This document shows, one piece after another, positions 22,945 to 34,667 of a stretch of DNA of 64,000 bases. Numbering within the stretch: position 1 is the stretch's first letter; each line of letters starts with the position of its first letter. The stretch is from Juglans regia (taxonomy: Eukaryota; Streptophyta; Magnoliopsida; Fagales; Juglandaceae). The notes below the pieces were generated by a model. That model ran no database searches. It was not told the DNA's origin and saw nothing but the letters and a program-made list of their open reading frames with translations. The stretch lies in the NCBI RefSeq assembly GCF_001411555.2, contig NC_049912.1, positions 1,381,001-1,445,000 on the forward strand. The letters are read 5' to 3'. The position numbers and the translations under genes are program-made.

Positions 22945-24634
22945 TATTAATTAAGGCCCAACCTGTGCAAAATAATGATTCCAATCATGAGGAGATTTTC
23001 CCTTATTATTCATAAAATTCCGTGATTAATTTACCCAAGCATGCATGCATATTGTAAACATCCGCGACATTAATGGATCATCATTAATGCTAAGATCGAA
23101 AACCAATTAAGGGTTATTCTCTTCTTTCTCTGATCTATTAAGGCCGTTCACCTGATCTCTTTCTCCCTAGATTCTAATTATTGATCATAAAAGAAAACAG
23201 TTTTAGCAAAGAAGTCACATGTAAAGAATAATATGGAATAATTTTACAAAAAACTAAAGAGGAACTTGTCTTGTTAATAAACTAGGGACTTTTTTTAAGC
23301 TAGTCCTATATATTATTAATTATCTCGCTTGGTGAGCATCGAGAAGCTCAGTTATTTGGCTAATATTTCTATCCACGAAAATGGTCATGATATATCTTTA
23401 TATATATAAAGTGTCTATGAGACGGATATGAGATGAAAATTCTTGTTTTAACGTATTTTTATTTTTCATTAAAGTTAACAGTAACAATCTACATAATTAC
23501 CGCCTTTTGTTCCTCTCTTGCTCTCTCCAACTTTTTGTGCGTGCGAGTGCTTAATGGCCTTGCAAGGAACGAATAAAAAATAAAAATATAACTTTATTAA
23601 AAACAAATGATAATCCCAAGGTGCAGAATGTATTTGTTTGGACATGTAGAATGGAATGCTATTACTTAAAGCTTTTAAACACTTTAATATATATTTATAT
23701 CTTTTCAAAGTTTTTAATACCGATTTGAAGATGATTTGGTTAAGGCACTGCAATAAAATATTTTGATATTAATACTATTTTTATGTACCATACCTTATAT
23801 AATGATAAATTAATTATATATGTATAAAGTATATTTCAAAATAACATCAATATAAGTCTTGAAAAATTAAAACACATATTTATAAAATTCAATAATACTT
23901 CTAAGTTCTCAATTCAATTATTAAAAAAAATAATAACTTATTTTCATCACGAAAATAGGAATAGTGTTTAATTTTTAATTCTCAAGAAAAGAGAATTAAA
24001 AAAAGTTAAGAAAATAGTCTTAAGATGTGAGAAATATAATGGCAATTATGAAAATACATTAAAAATACAAATTTCGACCGGTATATTGGAAACTGGCTGG
24101 TATTTACTAAAACGCATCGAAATGACTGATATTTAATCCGATAAGAAACATCTATCTTTCTCGCACCGGTTACTATTCCAGCATAATAAAAACCGCCTGG
24201 TTTGACACGGTATTCAAATATTTGTTGTTAAAAGTTACTAGCTGCAACATGGACCAACCTGTATTTTCAAGAAGAAATTGTCATTTTAAAGATGCTGAGT
24301 TCTCAGATTCTTAGATGATGGTCTAGAATTAATACCTTGATAATATTCAGAAGTACCTGTAGAACTACGTGTATGTGCCTTGTAATTGTACATCCGACTA
24401 ATTTAAAAATTAATGTCTTTTTTGGCAAGTATGTCGTGATCTTTGTTTCGAGCCTTAAATTAAGGTCTCCTCTTTCAAATCCTAAATTTAAATTGTTTTT
24501 TTACCTCTTCAGCACAATATACCTTATATTATTTGGGTAATGACTTAAAACTTGATATTATTTAATAATTAATTTTTTTCTTTTTTGGCAATATTTTCAT
24601 AGTGAAATTTTTCATTTTTAATGTGGAGTAGTTA
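22945..24634. other. AT-rich intergenic region
   Basis: No gene recognised. A stretch at 24075-24230 contains ACCGGTATA and GGTTTGACACGGTATT, suggestive of an old dispersed repeat. A minus-strand open frame at 23475-23753 has no recognisable domain and lies in AT-rich DNA. Confidence 0.4.
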
Positions 24635-24980
24635 GGTCTGGTTTGGATAGTGAGATGAGATGAGATGATCTGTAAATAGTAGTAAATTGATTTGCGAGTA
24701 GTAATAAAATGGTTTGAGTTAAAATGTTTATAGAGCTTTGAAAAATGAGAGAAAAAAACTGAATAAAAATATTATAGAGTTAAAATATTGTTAGAATATA
24801 ATATTTGTTTTGGTATTTAAAAAATTAGTTTTTTGTGTTTTATTTGAAAGTTTGACAAGGTTGTAATAATTAAATAATGATTAGATGAAAAAAATAAAAA
24901 TTTGAAATTAAAAACTGTTTACGTTTAGATATTAAGATAAAATGAGATGAAATTATTGGAGTATCTGACTATCTAAATCA
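24635..24980. mobile_element. MITE related to the element at 5148
   Basis: The left end after TTA reads GGTCTGGTTTGGATAGTGAGATGAGATGAG. The reverse complement of the right end reads TGATTTAGATAGTCAGATACTC. The shared TTTGGATAGTGAGAT-like termini and the GAGATGAGATGAG motif place it with the PIF/Harbinger-like MITE at 5148-5367. Confidence 0.6.
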
Positions 24981-25373
24981 TAAATTTCACAACTTAGTAA
25001 TCATAAGTACTAGAATTTTATAAACAGAACCACAACAGTGAAATATCGTCAACGAAGTTATACAGTTATCCAGCAAAATATAATACAAAGCCAAAATATA
25101 TAGGAAAAATGAGAAATAAATCTCATTTAGCCCAAAACACGCCATTAAATACCATCATCTTGATGATGCAAACTCAATCATCTTGTTAAAGTGCCGATCG
25201 TAGTAGTTAATTTGTTTGTTAAAGTTCATTTGTAATATTCTATTAATTATATTACTTGTATATATAGAAGTTGAAGCAATGCCTTCTAAGCTATATATGC
25301 CAGCAACTATTTTTATAAATTTTGTAAAAAAACATATTATTTTGGTAAAATAACTGTTTGATCTAATTAGTCA

Positions 25374-25401
25374 AACATGCTTTGTACGTTACTTTGACCT
25401 A

Positions 25402-25402
<1 letters not shown>
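25374..25402. mobile_element. Helitron 3' terminus remnant
   Basis: AACATGC-TTT-GTACGTT (imperfect hairpin) followed by ACTTTGACCTAG|T and then a (TA)n tract. The layout matches the two clear Helitron right ends at 20770-20798 and 22062-22086. I could not identify the left end. Confidence 0.5.
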
Positions 25403-25441
<39 letters not shown>

Positions 25442-25445
<4 letters not shown>

Positions 25446-25598
25446 AATTATTTTCATCAATTACTATTCTCATCACCCTATAGCCCACATTCTATGAAAA
25501 ACATCACATACCCTATGAAAAATATTATTACATTTTATAAAAAAATTATAAGTGTGAGGTGTGATAGTAAATAGTAGCTGATGCATAATAAATTCCTA
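25442..25598. mobile_element. MITE family GAAAAAT, copy 1
   Basis: Starts GAAAAATTATTTTCATCAATTACTATTC and contains CCCACATTCTATGAAAAACAT. The right end is an imperfect inverted copy of the left. It matches copies at about 55437-55595 (inverted) and 59705-59866. An adjacent (TA)n tract precedes it. Confidence 0.6.
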
Positions 25599-26300
25599 TA
25601 TATATATTCTAGCTCATCGAAATATCTACGATCGAATGGCTGGGAAGCACTGTGACCTAGCCTCAAAATAATATTATAAGATGCACGTACGTCCCAGCTA
25701 GCTAGATTCGAAGCCTGAAGTACTGGAATTACCAGCTGGTCAAATTGAGCGTGATGATCTTATATATACAACCATCTAATTTATCTGAAGTATTGTTAAA
25801 ACAAAATGTTAGTGCCAGCCGCAAAAATTGAGAAAGGGCGGCCGGGTTGATATCCTTCCGAATTTATTCTCGATCGGTAGTCATATCATATCTATATCTG
25901 GCTACAATATTCCTGGAAAGTTGCCTATATGCGTGCTAATAAGCTGAGAAATCACCTGATCTAGTGGTAGAAGACAAAAGGGAATCTCTGCACAGAAATT
26001 AAGTTGCAGAGACCAAATCGATCCAAGCCCATCCATGTGCATATATGCAGCCTGACTGGCCAGCTTTGTATGGTGTACCAAATCTCGATCCTGAGGTAAC
26101 CTTTTTAAAAGCAAATCGAACTGATCATCTTATAAGTTGGAACCTGCCGCTAATGAAAATAGTCTATATGTGTGTGTGTGTGTGTGTTAAACATATTACT
26201 CATTTTGAAAATAAAAGTAAAAAATATGCAAATGCATTGAGCCCAGATAACTTTAACAAATTACAGAAAATCCTATGGTGATTATACTAAAAATTTGAGA

Positions 26301-26338
<38 letters not shown>

Positions 26339-26981
26339 CTCAAAGTACTCCTAATGAATTGACACAATCATGTATGTATTTAGTATTAAAGTTTGAACTA
26401 ATGTGAGGAAAATTAATATTTCAATATATAATTAACTAATTATGATAATTTCAAAAGAGGGTACTGATCATCTTATTCGAGCTGGTTGAGTTTCGCGCGC
26501 AGCCTTATTTGTATTATATATAGGCTGGAGATCCAAAACGTCAGGATTTAGTCCGCAAAATAATAAAACGACTTTTGGGCTCTTTGAAACGACGCATCCA
26601 TATATAATAATGTCGACAGTAACTACTGTGCATTAGACCACTTGCTAAACTTTATGTTGCATATATGTAGTATATACTAGTACTAGTACTCCACCTTAGA
26701 ATTTGCAAATGCACCTTTAAATTAATCTAACATTAATTAATGTCACTCCCCAGCTGGCCGGCCAAATTAAGAACCACCACACACGTACACTGAAAAAACC
26801 AAAAGAAAAAAAGATTCTCGCGCACTAAAGTCTACATGAGTTGATCATGAGGAATCTTCCCCAGCCTTGGGGATCCGGGATTCACTTTTTTCTGTTCAGT
26901 CTTTATTTTGATGTAAATATATTTTAAAGAGTTTGGGGTCTCCCCGCTCACATGCGGCGCTAGCATGCAGCTTTTTACCTC
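25599..26981. other. Intergenic region upstream of fourth CEP gene
   Basis: Includes (GT)n at 26168-26186 and (TA)n at 26303-26336. Short open frames on both strands at 25902-26281 have no recognisable domain. Confidence 0.4.
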
Positions 26982-26989
26982 TTTAAATA
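26982..26989 (+). promoter_or_regulatory. Possible TATA box of fourth CEP gene
   Basis: TTTAAATA about 200 bases upstream of the ATG at 27190. It is the best TATA-like site in this promoter, but not a strong match. Confidence 0.4.
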
Positions 26990-27189
26990 CCGATGCTAGA
27001 GAGATGGCCTGGTTCTCACCATTAATCTTCCATTGCTTCCTCCTAAGCATTTTAACACCCACCTCCTAATCACACATATTCTTACACATTCATCTTTAAG
27101 CTTGAGTTCATCTGCATATATTTGATCTTTTAGGGTAACATAACTACGTACGCCCCTGTAAATCCCATTAATATAGCTAGCTGTCGATC

Positions 27190-27513
27190 ATGGCCAATGC
27201 CAGTATAAGTAGTACTAGTACTACTACTCGCACTTGCTTATTTTTTCTAATGATAATTTTCTGTCATGAGCTAATTCTCTCCATTGAAGCAAGAAATGTG
27301 GAACCAAGGAAGAAGTACTTGAGGTGTGCAGGGTGCTCGCGTCCTGCAGACACAAAAGTCATAGAATCAACACTGCCTAGAAAATTTGTTGCAAGCCCAA
27401 GCAACTTGCACCTGCACGGTACTAAAACTACTGCCATTATTGGATTCGTTGAAGCTTTCCGACCCACGAGCCCAGGCCATAGTCCCGGAGTTGGCCATTC
27501 CATTCATAACTAG
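27190..27513 (+). CDS. CEP: CEP-family preproprotein, CxxC subtype
   Basis: Encodes 107 residues from the ATG at 27190. A Ser/Thr-rich N terminus is followed by the hydrophobic core CLFFLMIIFC (16-25), with the signal peptide ending near SIEAR (31-35). The propeptide has a CAGC pair at 46-49. The CEP domain AFRPTSPGHSPGVGH is at 89-103 with tail SIHN. All conserved FRP, PGHSPGVGH positions are present; the usual first Asp is Ala. The gene at 56799 shares the FCHE and EAR motifs, a CxxC pair and the SIHN tail, defining a subtype distinct from the 484/11048 pair. The 3' part from 27265 onward is included in a tandem duplication, so this copy keeps the promoter and signal peptide while the duplicate at 34665 lost both. 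Confidence 0.92.
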   Translation: MANASISSTSTTTRTCLFFLMIIFCHELILSIEARNVEPRKKYLRCAGCSRPADTKVIESTLPRKFVASPSNLHLHGTKTTAIIGFVEAFRPTSPGHSPGVGHSIHN

Positions 27514-28054
27514 AAATAATATTTGGTTTGCATGATCTAGAAGCGTGTGTACGTACCAATAATTGCATGCAGTATTGCATGTCACTCATTGATGTGCAGC
27601 ATTTTGAATATTCCTCGTACCTACTTAGATGTTTGATTAGACTGTGCTTTCTTATTTCACGTCTCCTTATAGTTTCTGATCTGTTTTGTGGAGCTCGTTC
27701 TCTCATGTAATCTGCTAGCTGCATGTGTGTTTGTTTTTCTTTCTTGTACAAGTAAATCATGTAATCTGTTTTGCATCTATATTGTCTTCGTTTTCACAAG
27801 ACCAGGACGTTACGCAACTCATGCTCAAAGCACTATAAGGCTAACAAAACCATACCCTAGTTCGTACAAACCAAAGCACAGAAAACATGAGTACCATAAG
27901 CTCTTAGTGAGTACGTACAAATTTACAATTCTCAACAACTTATTAATCACAGATGATCAAAACGAGCCTTGATGTAAAAATTGGCTAAACCCAGGCCTAT
28001 ATACAGGTCATCATATATAATTATCTTCATATATAGATATATAGTGATATATAT

Positions 28055-28071
28055 TACTGATCAATAGAATT
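28055..28071. repeat. LINE target-site duplication (left, copy A)
   Basis: TACTGATCAATAGAATT, repeated exactly at 30543-30559. The 17-bp length is typical of LINE insertion. The copy B equivalents are at 35463-35479 and 42563-42579. Confidence 0.85.
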
Positions 28072-30542
28072 TTTTTGAGAAAAAGACTGATCTTATTAAT
28101 TCTCACAAACCAAAGAATGGATTCAAGGACGAATGTCCTCCAATTGAATACTCTCCTTAAAGAGGTCTAAAGCATTCTTTGCTAACACATGAGCAACATG
28201 ATTAATACTCATAGGAGCATGCCTGGTACTTAACAGATCGACCAATGATGCACCTTCCTCAACAAATTATTAACGTCTCTGATGATCATTCCCACTGAAT
28301 TCCATTTCTCCTCTGTGCTGTTGATAGCATTAACCACTGAAAGTGCATCTCCTTCGAATATAACTTGCTGCAGTCCCAGTTCATTGTAGAGAATAATGTG
28401 TTAAGTGCTGCTATTGATTCCCCCAGCTGTGCATCTGGAAAAATCTCCCTAGTTGATCTTAGAGTTGCTAGTACTCTGCCTTATCAATCTCTTACAATGA
28501 CTCATATTCCAACTTTACACTGTACTTTATCGATGGCTCCATCCCAGTTAATCTTATATGTGTCAAGAGGAGGTGTTTCCCAATTGTGAACTATTCTTGT
28601 GCAAATCCCTGCTCTGATGGTACCCTTTTCAGTGATTTCCTATAATCCCCTAGTGGTTGGTGTTAATGGAGGACCAGATTACTAGGAGGTGTGAATTTTT
28701 CTTCAAAAAACGAAGGTATTCATTTTCTCCAAATCTGATGAGCAGTTATTGCAATCTTTCTAGTACTACCTCTTCTGGCATGAATGAACAGAAATAAGTG
28801 AGCAAATCCTGAAATGGTGTTTCCTAAACATTGCACTTCTATAACCTTCCAGAGCATGAACCCCAAACATCCTAAACTGACCTACAGCTCCATAAAGCAT
28901 GCATGTACGACAGTTTCTGGCTCTTTCAAACATAAAGGACAATTAGAGGAATCCACTACCTTTCGTTTGAAAAGAATATTGAGTTTTGTGGGAAGAGCCT
29001 CATGACTAGCTCTCCAAAGAAAGACTTTGACAGATTTGGAACTTCTTCCATATTTTTGGCCAGACCTCATGAATGCTCGATTATTGTCCATTCCTTCTAT
29101 CCATGAGTTCTCCTTGCAAGTGGTATGCACTTTTAATGAGAACTTACCATCTGCAATGCACCTCCAAGCCAACCTATCTGAACTATTACAAAGACTTATG
29201 GGAATTCTAGAAATAATCTCATAGTCAGAATCCGAGAAAATTTCCTTCAATAAAGATAAGTTCAAGTGCTTTGAATTTTTATCTGTCAAGTCTTTAACCT
29301 TTGCATTTCCATCCAATAGCCTCACTGGAGTTTGAATCCTGAAAGATGATGGTTTAGGGACCCATTTGTCATGTCATATCTTCCCTGCTTCTCCATTCCA
29401 TATTTTCCACATCAACCCTTCATTGAAGAGTTGTCTAGCTGCCAATATACTCTTCCATATAAAGGATCCATCAATTGCTACCCTGTTTGGTATTGAGAAA
29501 GTCTGTTTGAGGAAAATATTTAGCCTTTAAAACCTTTCCTTCAAATGAATGAGAATACTGAAGTAGTCTCCATCCTTGTTTTGCCAGTAAAGCCAAATTG
29601 AAATTTTCAAAGTCCCTAAAGCCCAATCCACCCACATTCTTAGCCTTTCCTAACTACTGCCAAATTAACCATTGAATTTTTTATCTGTCTTCCCTTTGCC
29701 CCCGCCAGAAGTTTTGCAAAACTCTATTAATCTCCTTCAATAAGACCTTTGGTATCTTGAAAAGGCCCATGCTATAGGTAGGTATAGCCTGAATAACACA
29801 TTTGAGGAGGATTTCTTTGCCTGCTTGTGATAAGAATTTCACCTTCCAGTTACTCATTTTACTTCTGATCTTGTCTAGTATTGAATTGAAGGCTTTGGGT
29901 TTGTGTCTATCCACATGAAGGTAAACCCAAATATTTCTCATATGACTTTTGCAGCTAGCTCTAACACCTGCTGTTGCCAAGATAATACCCTTCACTTCTC
30001 TTTAACCTGATGCACGTTCATATGTTTCAAGAAGCTTGAAAAGCCTGCTCCATTCTAGGGAATTAGCCTTGCAGAAAAGAAGGTTGCCGTCTTCTGCAAA
30101 AAATAAGTGGTTAATTTGTAAAGAACCTCGAGCAATAGGTATCCCTGAAATATGGCATTTTTCTTCTGCATTGTTCAGTATAGAGCTTAAGACTTCTGAA
30201 CAAAGAAAGAATAAATAAGGGAAAAGGGGATCCCCGGCCCCTATCTGATTCCTCTTGAATGCTTGAATCTACTCTATGGGACACCATCTATAAGAATGGA
30301 ATAACTAATAGTACTCACACACTTCATAATTATCAGTGCAATCCAACTACTGTCAAAGTCCATTTTCTGCATAACAGATTTTATATCTTGCTTATATCTA
30401 GTTTGAGTGCCATGTAGCCTTCTTTTCTACCCTTCATTTGAGTTTGCATAGTGTGCACAACTTGCTTCATATATAGGCAACAGTAATATTATCAGATATA
30501 AGTCTACCTGGTATAAGGACACTTTGTGTTGGAGCTATCAGA
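28072..30542 (-). mobile_element. 5'-truncated LINE (L1-type), copy A
   Basis: Minus-strand non-LTR retrotransposon with frame breaks. The 5' end starts within reverse transcriptase, containing GRLISDN near 30500 and the catalytic box altered to FAED (30089-30100, usual FADD). The RT C-terminal part is at 29995-29681 (KVKFLSQAGKEILLK, FWRGQ). The zf-RVT domain is at 29325-28882 (FLWRASHEALPTKLNIL, CPLCLKEPETVVHAC), and an RNase H tail HVAHVLAKNALDL is near 28180. The 3' end has an A-rich tail next to the target duplication. It is not functional. Confidence 0.9.
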
Positions 30543-30959
30543 TACTGATCAATAGAATTGAGTTAATTAGGATATATCATGAAATTTTTGCATGAGTACG
30601 TACTTAATTCCATGTAATACTAAACAAGTAAATACTAGCTAGGAAATTCAATCCGTAATTTTGTTAATGAAAAATCCAATTCAAAATCAATATATCTGAT
30701 AAAAAACTACAAGGCTAAAGATCGATGCAAGTAATTAAGGAGTACTTCTCAAAATAAATAGTTTACGTACGTACATATGATCATCATCAGGTCGATCAGA
30801 ATCCAAGAGAAAAGGTAGGAACATATATAATGGATGAAGTCCACAAGTATGATCTTACGGTGGGACGTCGTTCCTATCATGCCAGAGTATTTTGGAGTTA
30901 CGTACCCCGAAATCATCACATAAAAAGTTGTTTTCCAACTTCTTAGGAAACATGCACGC

Positions 30960-30997
<38 letters not shown>

Positions 30998-31033
30998 TCA
31001 ATATATATATATATGCTGAACATGCTTATATAT

Positions 31034-31275
31034 AACAGCCCAAAAGGTTGAATGGGCATTTGGTGAGACCAAATGGCATGATTAATAACTCATTTGGACA
31101 TAAAAAATGAGAAGCTAGGTAAGGCTAATGTACACATATATAGTTTGAATAGTTAGCAAACATTAACTAGTCATGACTTGCACATGCATCTTTCTTTGTG
31201 TAGTCTTTTGATATGTGTATTGGCTAGCCACATTTTGCGCGCTACACAAATTTGTATGTTTGTCAAAAAAGCATA
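31034..31275. repeat. 240-bp repeat with Ty3/gypsy RT trace
   Basis: Starts CAGCCCAAAAGGTTGAATGG and ends TTTGTATGTTTGTCAAAAAAGC. The copy at 53029-53270 is about 90 percent identical by eye. On the minus strand the first 70 bases read as a degraded gypsy RT motif ([14 protein letters not shown] in the 53 kb copy), so it derives partly from a retrotransposon. Confidence 0.65.
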
Positions 31276-31610
31276 TAACAGTTGTATTGCTCTTCATCAT
31301 TTTCTGTTGTCATGAGTAGTATTTATATAATGTAGTTATCTTTCTTAATCATCTAACCATAATATAAATATTAAAACAAAGCATACAATCAAACAAAATA
31401 TTAAAGCAAAAATATATTAAAACTTGGAGTACTAAATAAATAATATAATGTCCAAATGCTATTGATCATTTTGTATTCAAATATCATTTTTGCAATAACA
31501 TATAACATACGTTCAAACCCTCCAAAAAAAAAAATATAACGTTCAAATATAATACAACTGACAATATTCGAAGGTTATATCTTCAAATAATTACATTTGG
31601 ATGTTCCATA

Positions 31611-31751
31611 CATTACAAGAAAATTTCTTATTTGTGGCTTGTTATTTTTTGCGAAAATAACTATTTCTTATTAAAATGAGTCTGTTTTTATCATAAATAA
31701 TCATTTTTTTTTACAAATAATTCATAACAAATGCTCGTTTTTCTTGTAACG
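31611..31751. mobile_element. CACTA-like MITE, copy A
   Basis: Termini CATTACAAGAAAA and (inverted) CGTTACAAGAAAA match the CACTACAAGAAAA-type ends of plant CACTA-derived MITEs. A 3-bp duplication ATA flanks both sides (31608-31610, 31752-31754). The copy in the duplicated unit is at 43630-43769, and a relative is at 58172-58310. Confidence 0.75.
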
Positions 31752-32632
31752 ATATATATATAATGAAGTTTGAATATACAAACTATATATGTGTGTCCAA
31801 GCATTATAAGATTACGTCTGAATGTAGCATGAGCATGGTACGTACTATGTCCAACCTATAAGTAATTCATGTTCAAGTGTTTTCCTTGTTAAATTTAAAT
31901 GTACAGTATTGCCATTTGAATTTGTCTCCAATTTTTCCAAATTTTCTATGACGACTTACCAAAACTGTCACAAAAAAAAAAAAAACTCACATTTTTTTGT
32001 TGTTTTTTATGTATATCAAAGTCCAAGCCGAAACAAAAAATTATATTTTCAATTTTTGTTTTTAGAATAGGAAAAATGTATTAGAGATTACATTTATCTT
32101 AACAATCAGTAATATCATATACAATTTTAACTAGAGTGTGCAACTCCTGCGTACTCCATTTGAAAAAAAAAAAAAAGTAGGGTTCAATACTACTAAAAAA
32201 TAATTTTTCATGCAGATTCCAGATTTATCTATTTTCTTCAGAAGAAGTGCGCAGGAGTACTTGCACACCCTAAGATTGTAAATATCATTTTCATAATTTG
32301 AGGCTAAGATTTCTTTAAGCTTAAAACAAAATGGGTTCAAACTTCAACTCTCTAGACATTTGAGGTTGGAGATCGGTGACAGATGATGATGATGATGATG
32401 ATGATTGTTGTTCGTTGACAAGTCAAATATAAACCCCAACCATACCACATTCATATATTTTGGTTTCGAACTACAACCACCAAAATTCAGACAAAAAAAG
32501 AAAAAAATCAATAAATAGATCAAAACTCTAATTACCACTAATTAAAGAAACACAAAAGTCATGAGCATTCTCCAAATGACATGTTTGCGATAAAAATGAC
32601 CATTTCCTATTTTAAGCATCCCCCAAGAACCC

Positions 32633-32640
32633 TATATAAA
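32633..32640 (+). promoter_or_regulatory. TATA box of small secreted-protein gene, copy A
   Basis: TATATAAA about 115 bases upstream of the ATG at 32754. The copy B equivalent is at 44657-44664. Confidence 0.6.
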
Positions 32641-32753
32641 CATTGCACCATTTCAGTTGATATTCACAGGATTTTTCATACTCTTATTCATCCCTAGTAA
32701 AGAGGAAAAAAAAAATTGATTTCTTTCTGTTTGTTTGGAAGAAGGAAGAAGAA

Positions 32754-33683
32754 ATGGCTAGGGTTGCACTTGTTTTTGTAATCTCCTTTGCACTTTTTTT
32801 ATCAATCCGCTCTGTGGTGGCTGAAGAAAGCCCAGCTCTAAGTCCAATGGACTCAGATGCCTTTGCTCACTCACAATCATGGGGTGGTTTGGAGGACAAA
32901 CAGGCCGGTAAGTTCCTAGAATTGTAGTCCTTGAAGTTCCTAGAATTGTAGTCCTTGTAGTCTTATATATTTTTATTCAGTCTCTTTGTTTTTACATTCT
33001 ATATATATGTGTGTGCGCGCGTGAGTGAGAGAGAGATGCTAGATCAGTGAGAAGTGCGATCTATAAAAGAATTTCATAATAGTAAATTCACAAACTGACG
33101 TGATATAGTATGATATATCATCTTTACTTTATGATACAAAAAACTTTACAATCTGATGTATTATATTAAACTACGTCAATTCGTATGATTATTTTCGTGA
33201 GATCCTTTTGTGGATGAATAATTCATCTCTCTCCATATATCCATAAAGAAATCAAAGCAAGAAACAACTTTCCTAAAAAGGGCACATATGCAAGTTGTTT
33301 TTTTCTTGTTCCTTTTTAGTTACTGGGAAATAAATTATTTTTCATGCAACCTAGCTAAGGGTTGAGATTCAAAAAATGGGAAAACCATTCTAACTAAGAT
33401 ATGAAGTGAGAGAAAAATAGATACACATAGTAAATAGAATTAAATAATTAAGATAAATTATTTTTATATATAAATTGGACAAACCTTTAGAAAAATTTAA
33501 TTCTAGATTCAAAATAACTTCATAATACATTTGATCTATGTTTCTTTTTTACTTAATAAATATTTTTCAATTTACTTTAATAAAGACTTTTTTTTCTTTT
33601 TCAGGCATACTGATGTCAAATCTAAGGATGACAATGCAGGAACACCAGTAGGGGAACCGATAGGAGCACCAACAAGTGCATAG
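32754..33683 (+). pseudogene. Small secreted protein, frameshifted copy A
   Basis: Exon 1 is 32754-32907 (donor GTAAGT) and exon 2 starts at 33605 after TTTTTCAG. The signal peptide MARVALVFVISFALFLSI is intact. Compared with copy B at 44778, four bases (CGAG) are missing after TCATGGGG at about 32884, which shifts the frame late in exon 1. The predicted protein then reads foreign residues through the splice and stops at 33649-33651 instead of the shared stop at 33681-33683. It is therefore probably non-functional, or encodes a secreted peptide with a changed C terminus. Family not recognised. A polyadenylation-like AATAAAAT lies near 33843. Confidence 0.7.
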
Positions 33684-33859
33684 AAATATTGATATATAGT
33701 GGATGCAGCACTCTAATTACAATCTATATGATTATATATTACTTATAAGTTTGTTGGCCAAATAGTAACATGCATTCTCTTCTAGACCCACACTTTTTTT
33801 AAATTTCTCGACACATTATCTACTTGTATACTTGTAACTTATCAATAAAATTATCTTTT

Positions 33860-34661
33860 TTTCCTTTGTCATTTGCTCTTTTCCTTCTTCAATGTTCTTT
33901 TTCCTTTGATTTTTCTTCTGTCGGCTTGGGGGGCCTGATGCGAGGGATAAGTAAAATCTAAGGGTGACACGATACATGACTCCCCGACTTTCTTCACTAG
34001 AGTTTTAGACCAAGGCAATGGGTGGAGCAAGTCCGTAGGAACACGATGCTTGGCTCCCATGATCTTCTCGTCGGCCTCATTGATTGAAAAGTCCACAGAG
34101 ACATGGTGACGCTTGGAATCACAGCAATCTGAAAAGTTTGGAGAGAGTGAGAGATCACGTGCCCCCGAATCCTTGAAGTGATTCAAGGGTATTGAGAGTG
34201 TAAGTACTTCCTCCGGACCCGTCGGCGTTGGAGTGCGCCGCCTTGATAGGGAAGGAGTTGGTGTCAAGGATTTTCTCATGCTACCCCGCCAATGCTTACC
34301 CTACCAGCTAGGTACTGCCTTTCTGGTATCGATACACTTCTTGGGTGGTGGAGAGAATGAGTTTGCACTCTATGTACTCCCTGGGGGGGAGGAGTTGCGT
34401 TGTTAAGAGGTCATCTTACTCTGGCTTCTTATTTGGTGGAGGAGGTATGGAGGATTCTAGGGTGTTATATGCCTGCTGTCCCATCGTTGGAGATGGCGTT
34501 ATGCAAGTCAGTCGAAAGACTAAACCAACTTTCCACCGAGGAAGGGGTCAGGATGTTTTTAGGCTTAACAGTCCCTTTTAATTCTCCCGATGAGGTAGTA
34601 TGCCGAATGGCTAAGAAGTTGGTTCACTCTTCGCCATGAGGCAAGTTGGTTCACTCTTCAC
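33860..34661. other. GC-richer repetitive end of duplicated unit, copy A
   Basis: Matches 45890-46643 in copy B. A minus-strand open frame of 136 codons (33869-34279) and plus frames at 34345-34639 have no recognisable domain. In copy B the minus frame is shortened to 75 codons. The composition and its continuation into 46.6-47.5 kb beside a Tat-type protease suggest non-coding DNA of a Ty3/gypsy element, but this is inference. Confidence 0.4.
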
Positions 34662-34667
34662 CATGAG
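34616..34667. repeat. Duplication-junction direct repeat (2 x 25 bp)
   Basis: Two 25-base units AAGTTGGTTCACTCTTC(G/A)CC + ATGAG at 34616-34640 and 34643-34667 sit exactly at the join between copies A and B. The far end of copy B (46625-46649) has only one unit, so the extra unit was made during the duplication event. Confidence 0.8.

Larger units (their letters stand above)
30560..32632. other. Intergenic part of duplicated unit, copy A
   Basis: AT-rich. Contains (TA)n at 30963-30994, a 240-bp repeat at 31034-31275 seen again at 43054-43295 and 53029-53270, a MITE at 31611-31751 and a (GAT)n run at 32383-32403. Short frames carry no recognisable domain. Confidence 0.5.
27265..34667. repeat. 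Tandem segmental duplication, copy A (about 7.4 kb)
   Basis: From the CATGAG at 27265-27270 inside the fourth CEP gene, the sequence is repeated nearly base for base from 34662 onward. It carries the CEP 3' part, a LINE, a (TA)n tract, a CACTA-like MITE, a small secreted-protein gene and repetitive sequence. Differences between copies are about 1-2 percent by eye. The join at 34662-34667 is the hexamer CATGAG common to both parental sequences. Confidence 0.92.

Noticed and set aside
33869..34279. 136-codon minus-strand open frame in the duplicated unit
   Set aside because: The copy B version is interrupted (75 codons), the sequence shows no domain, and it lies in repetitive DNA.
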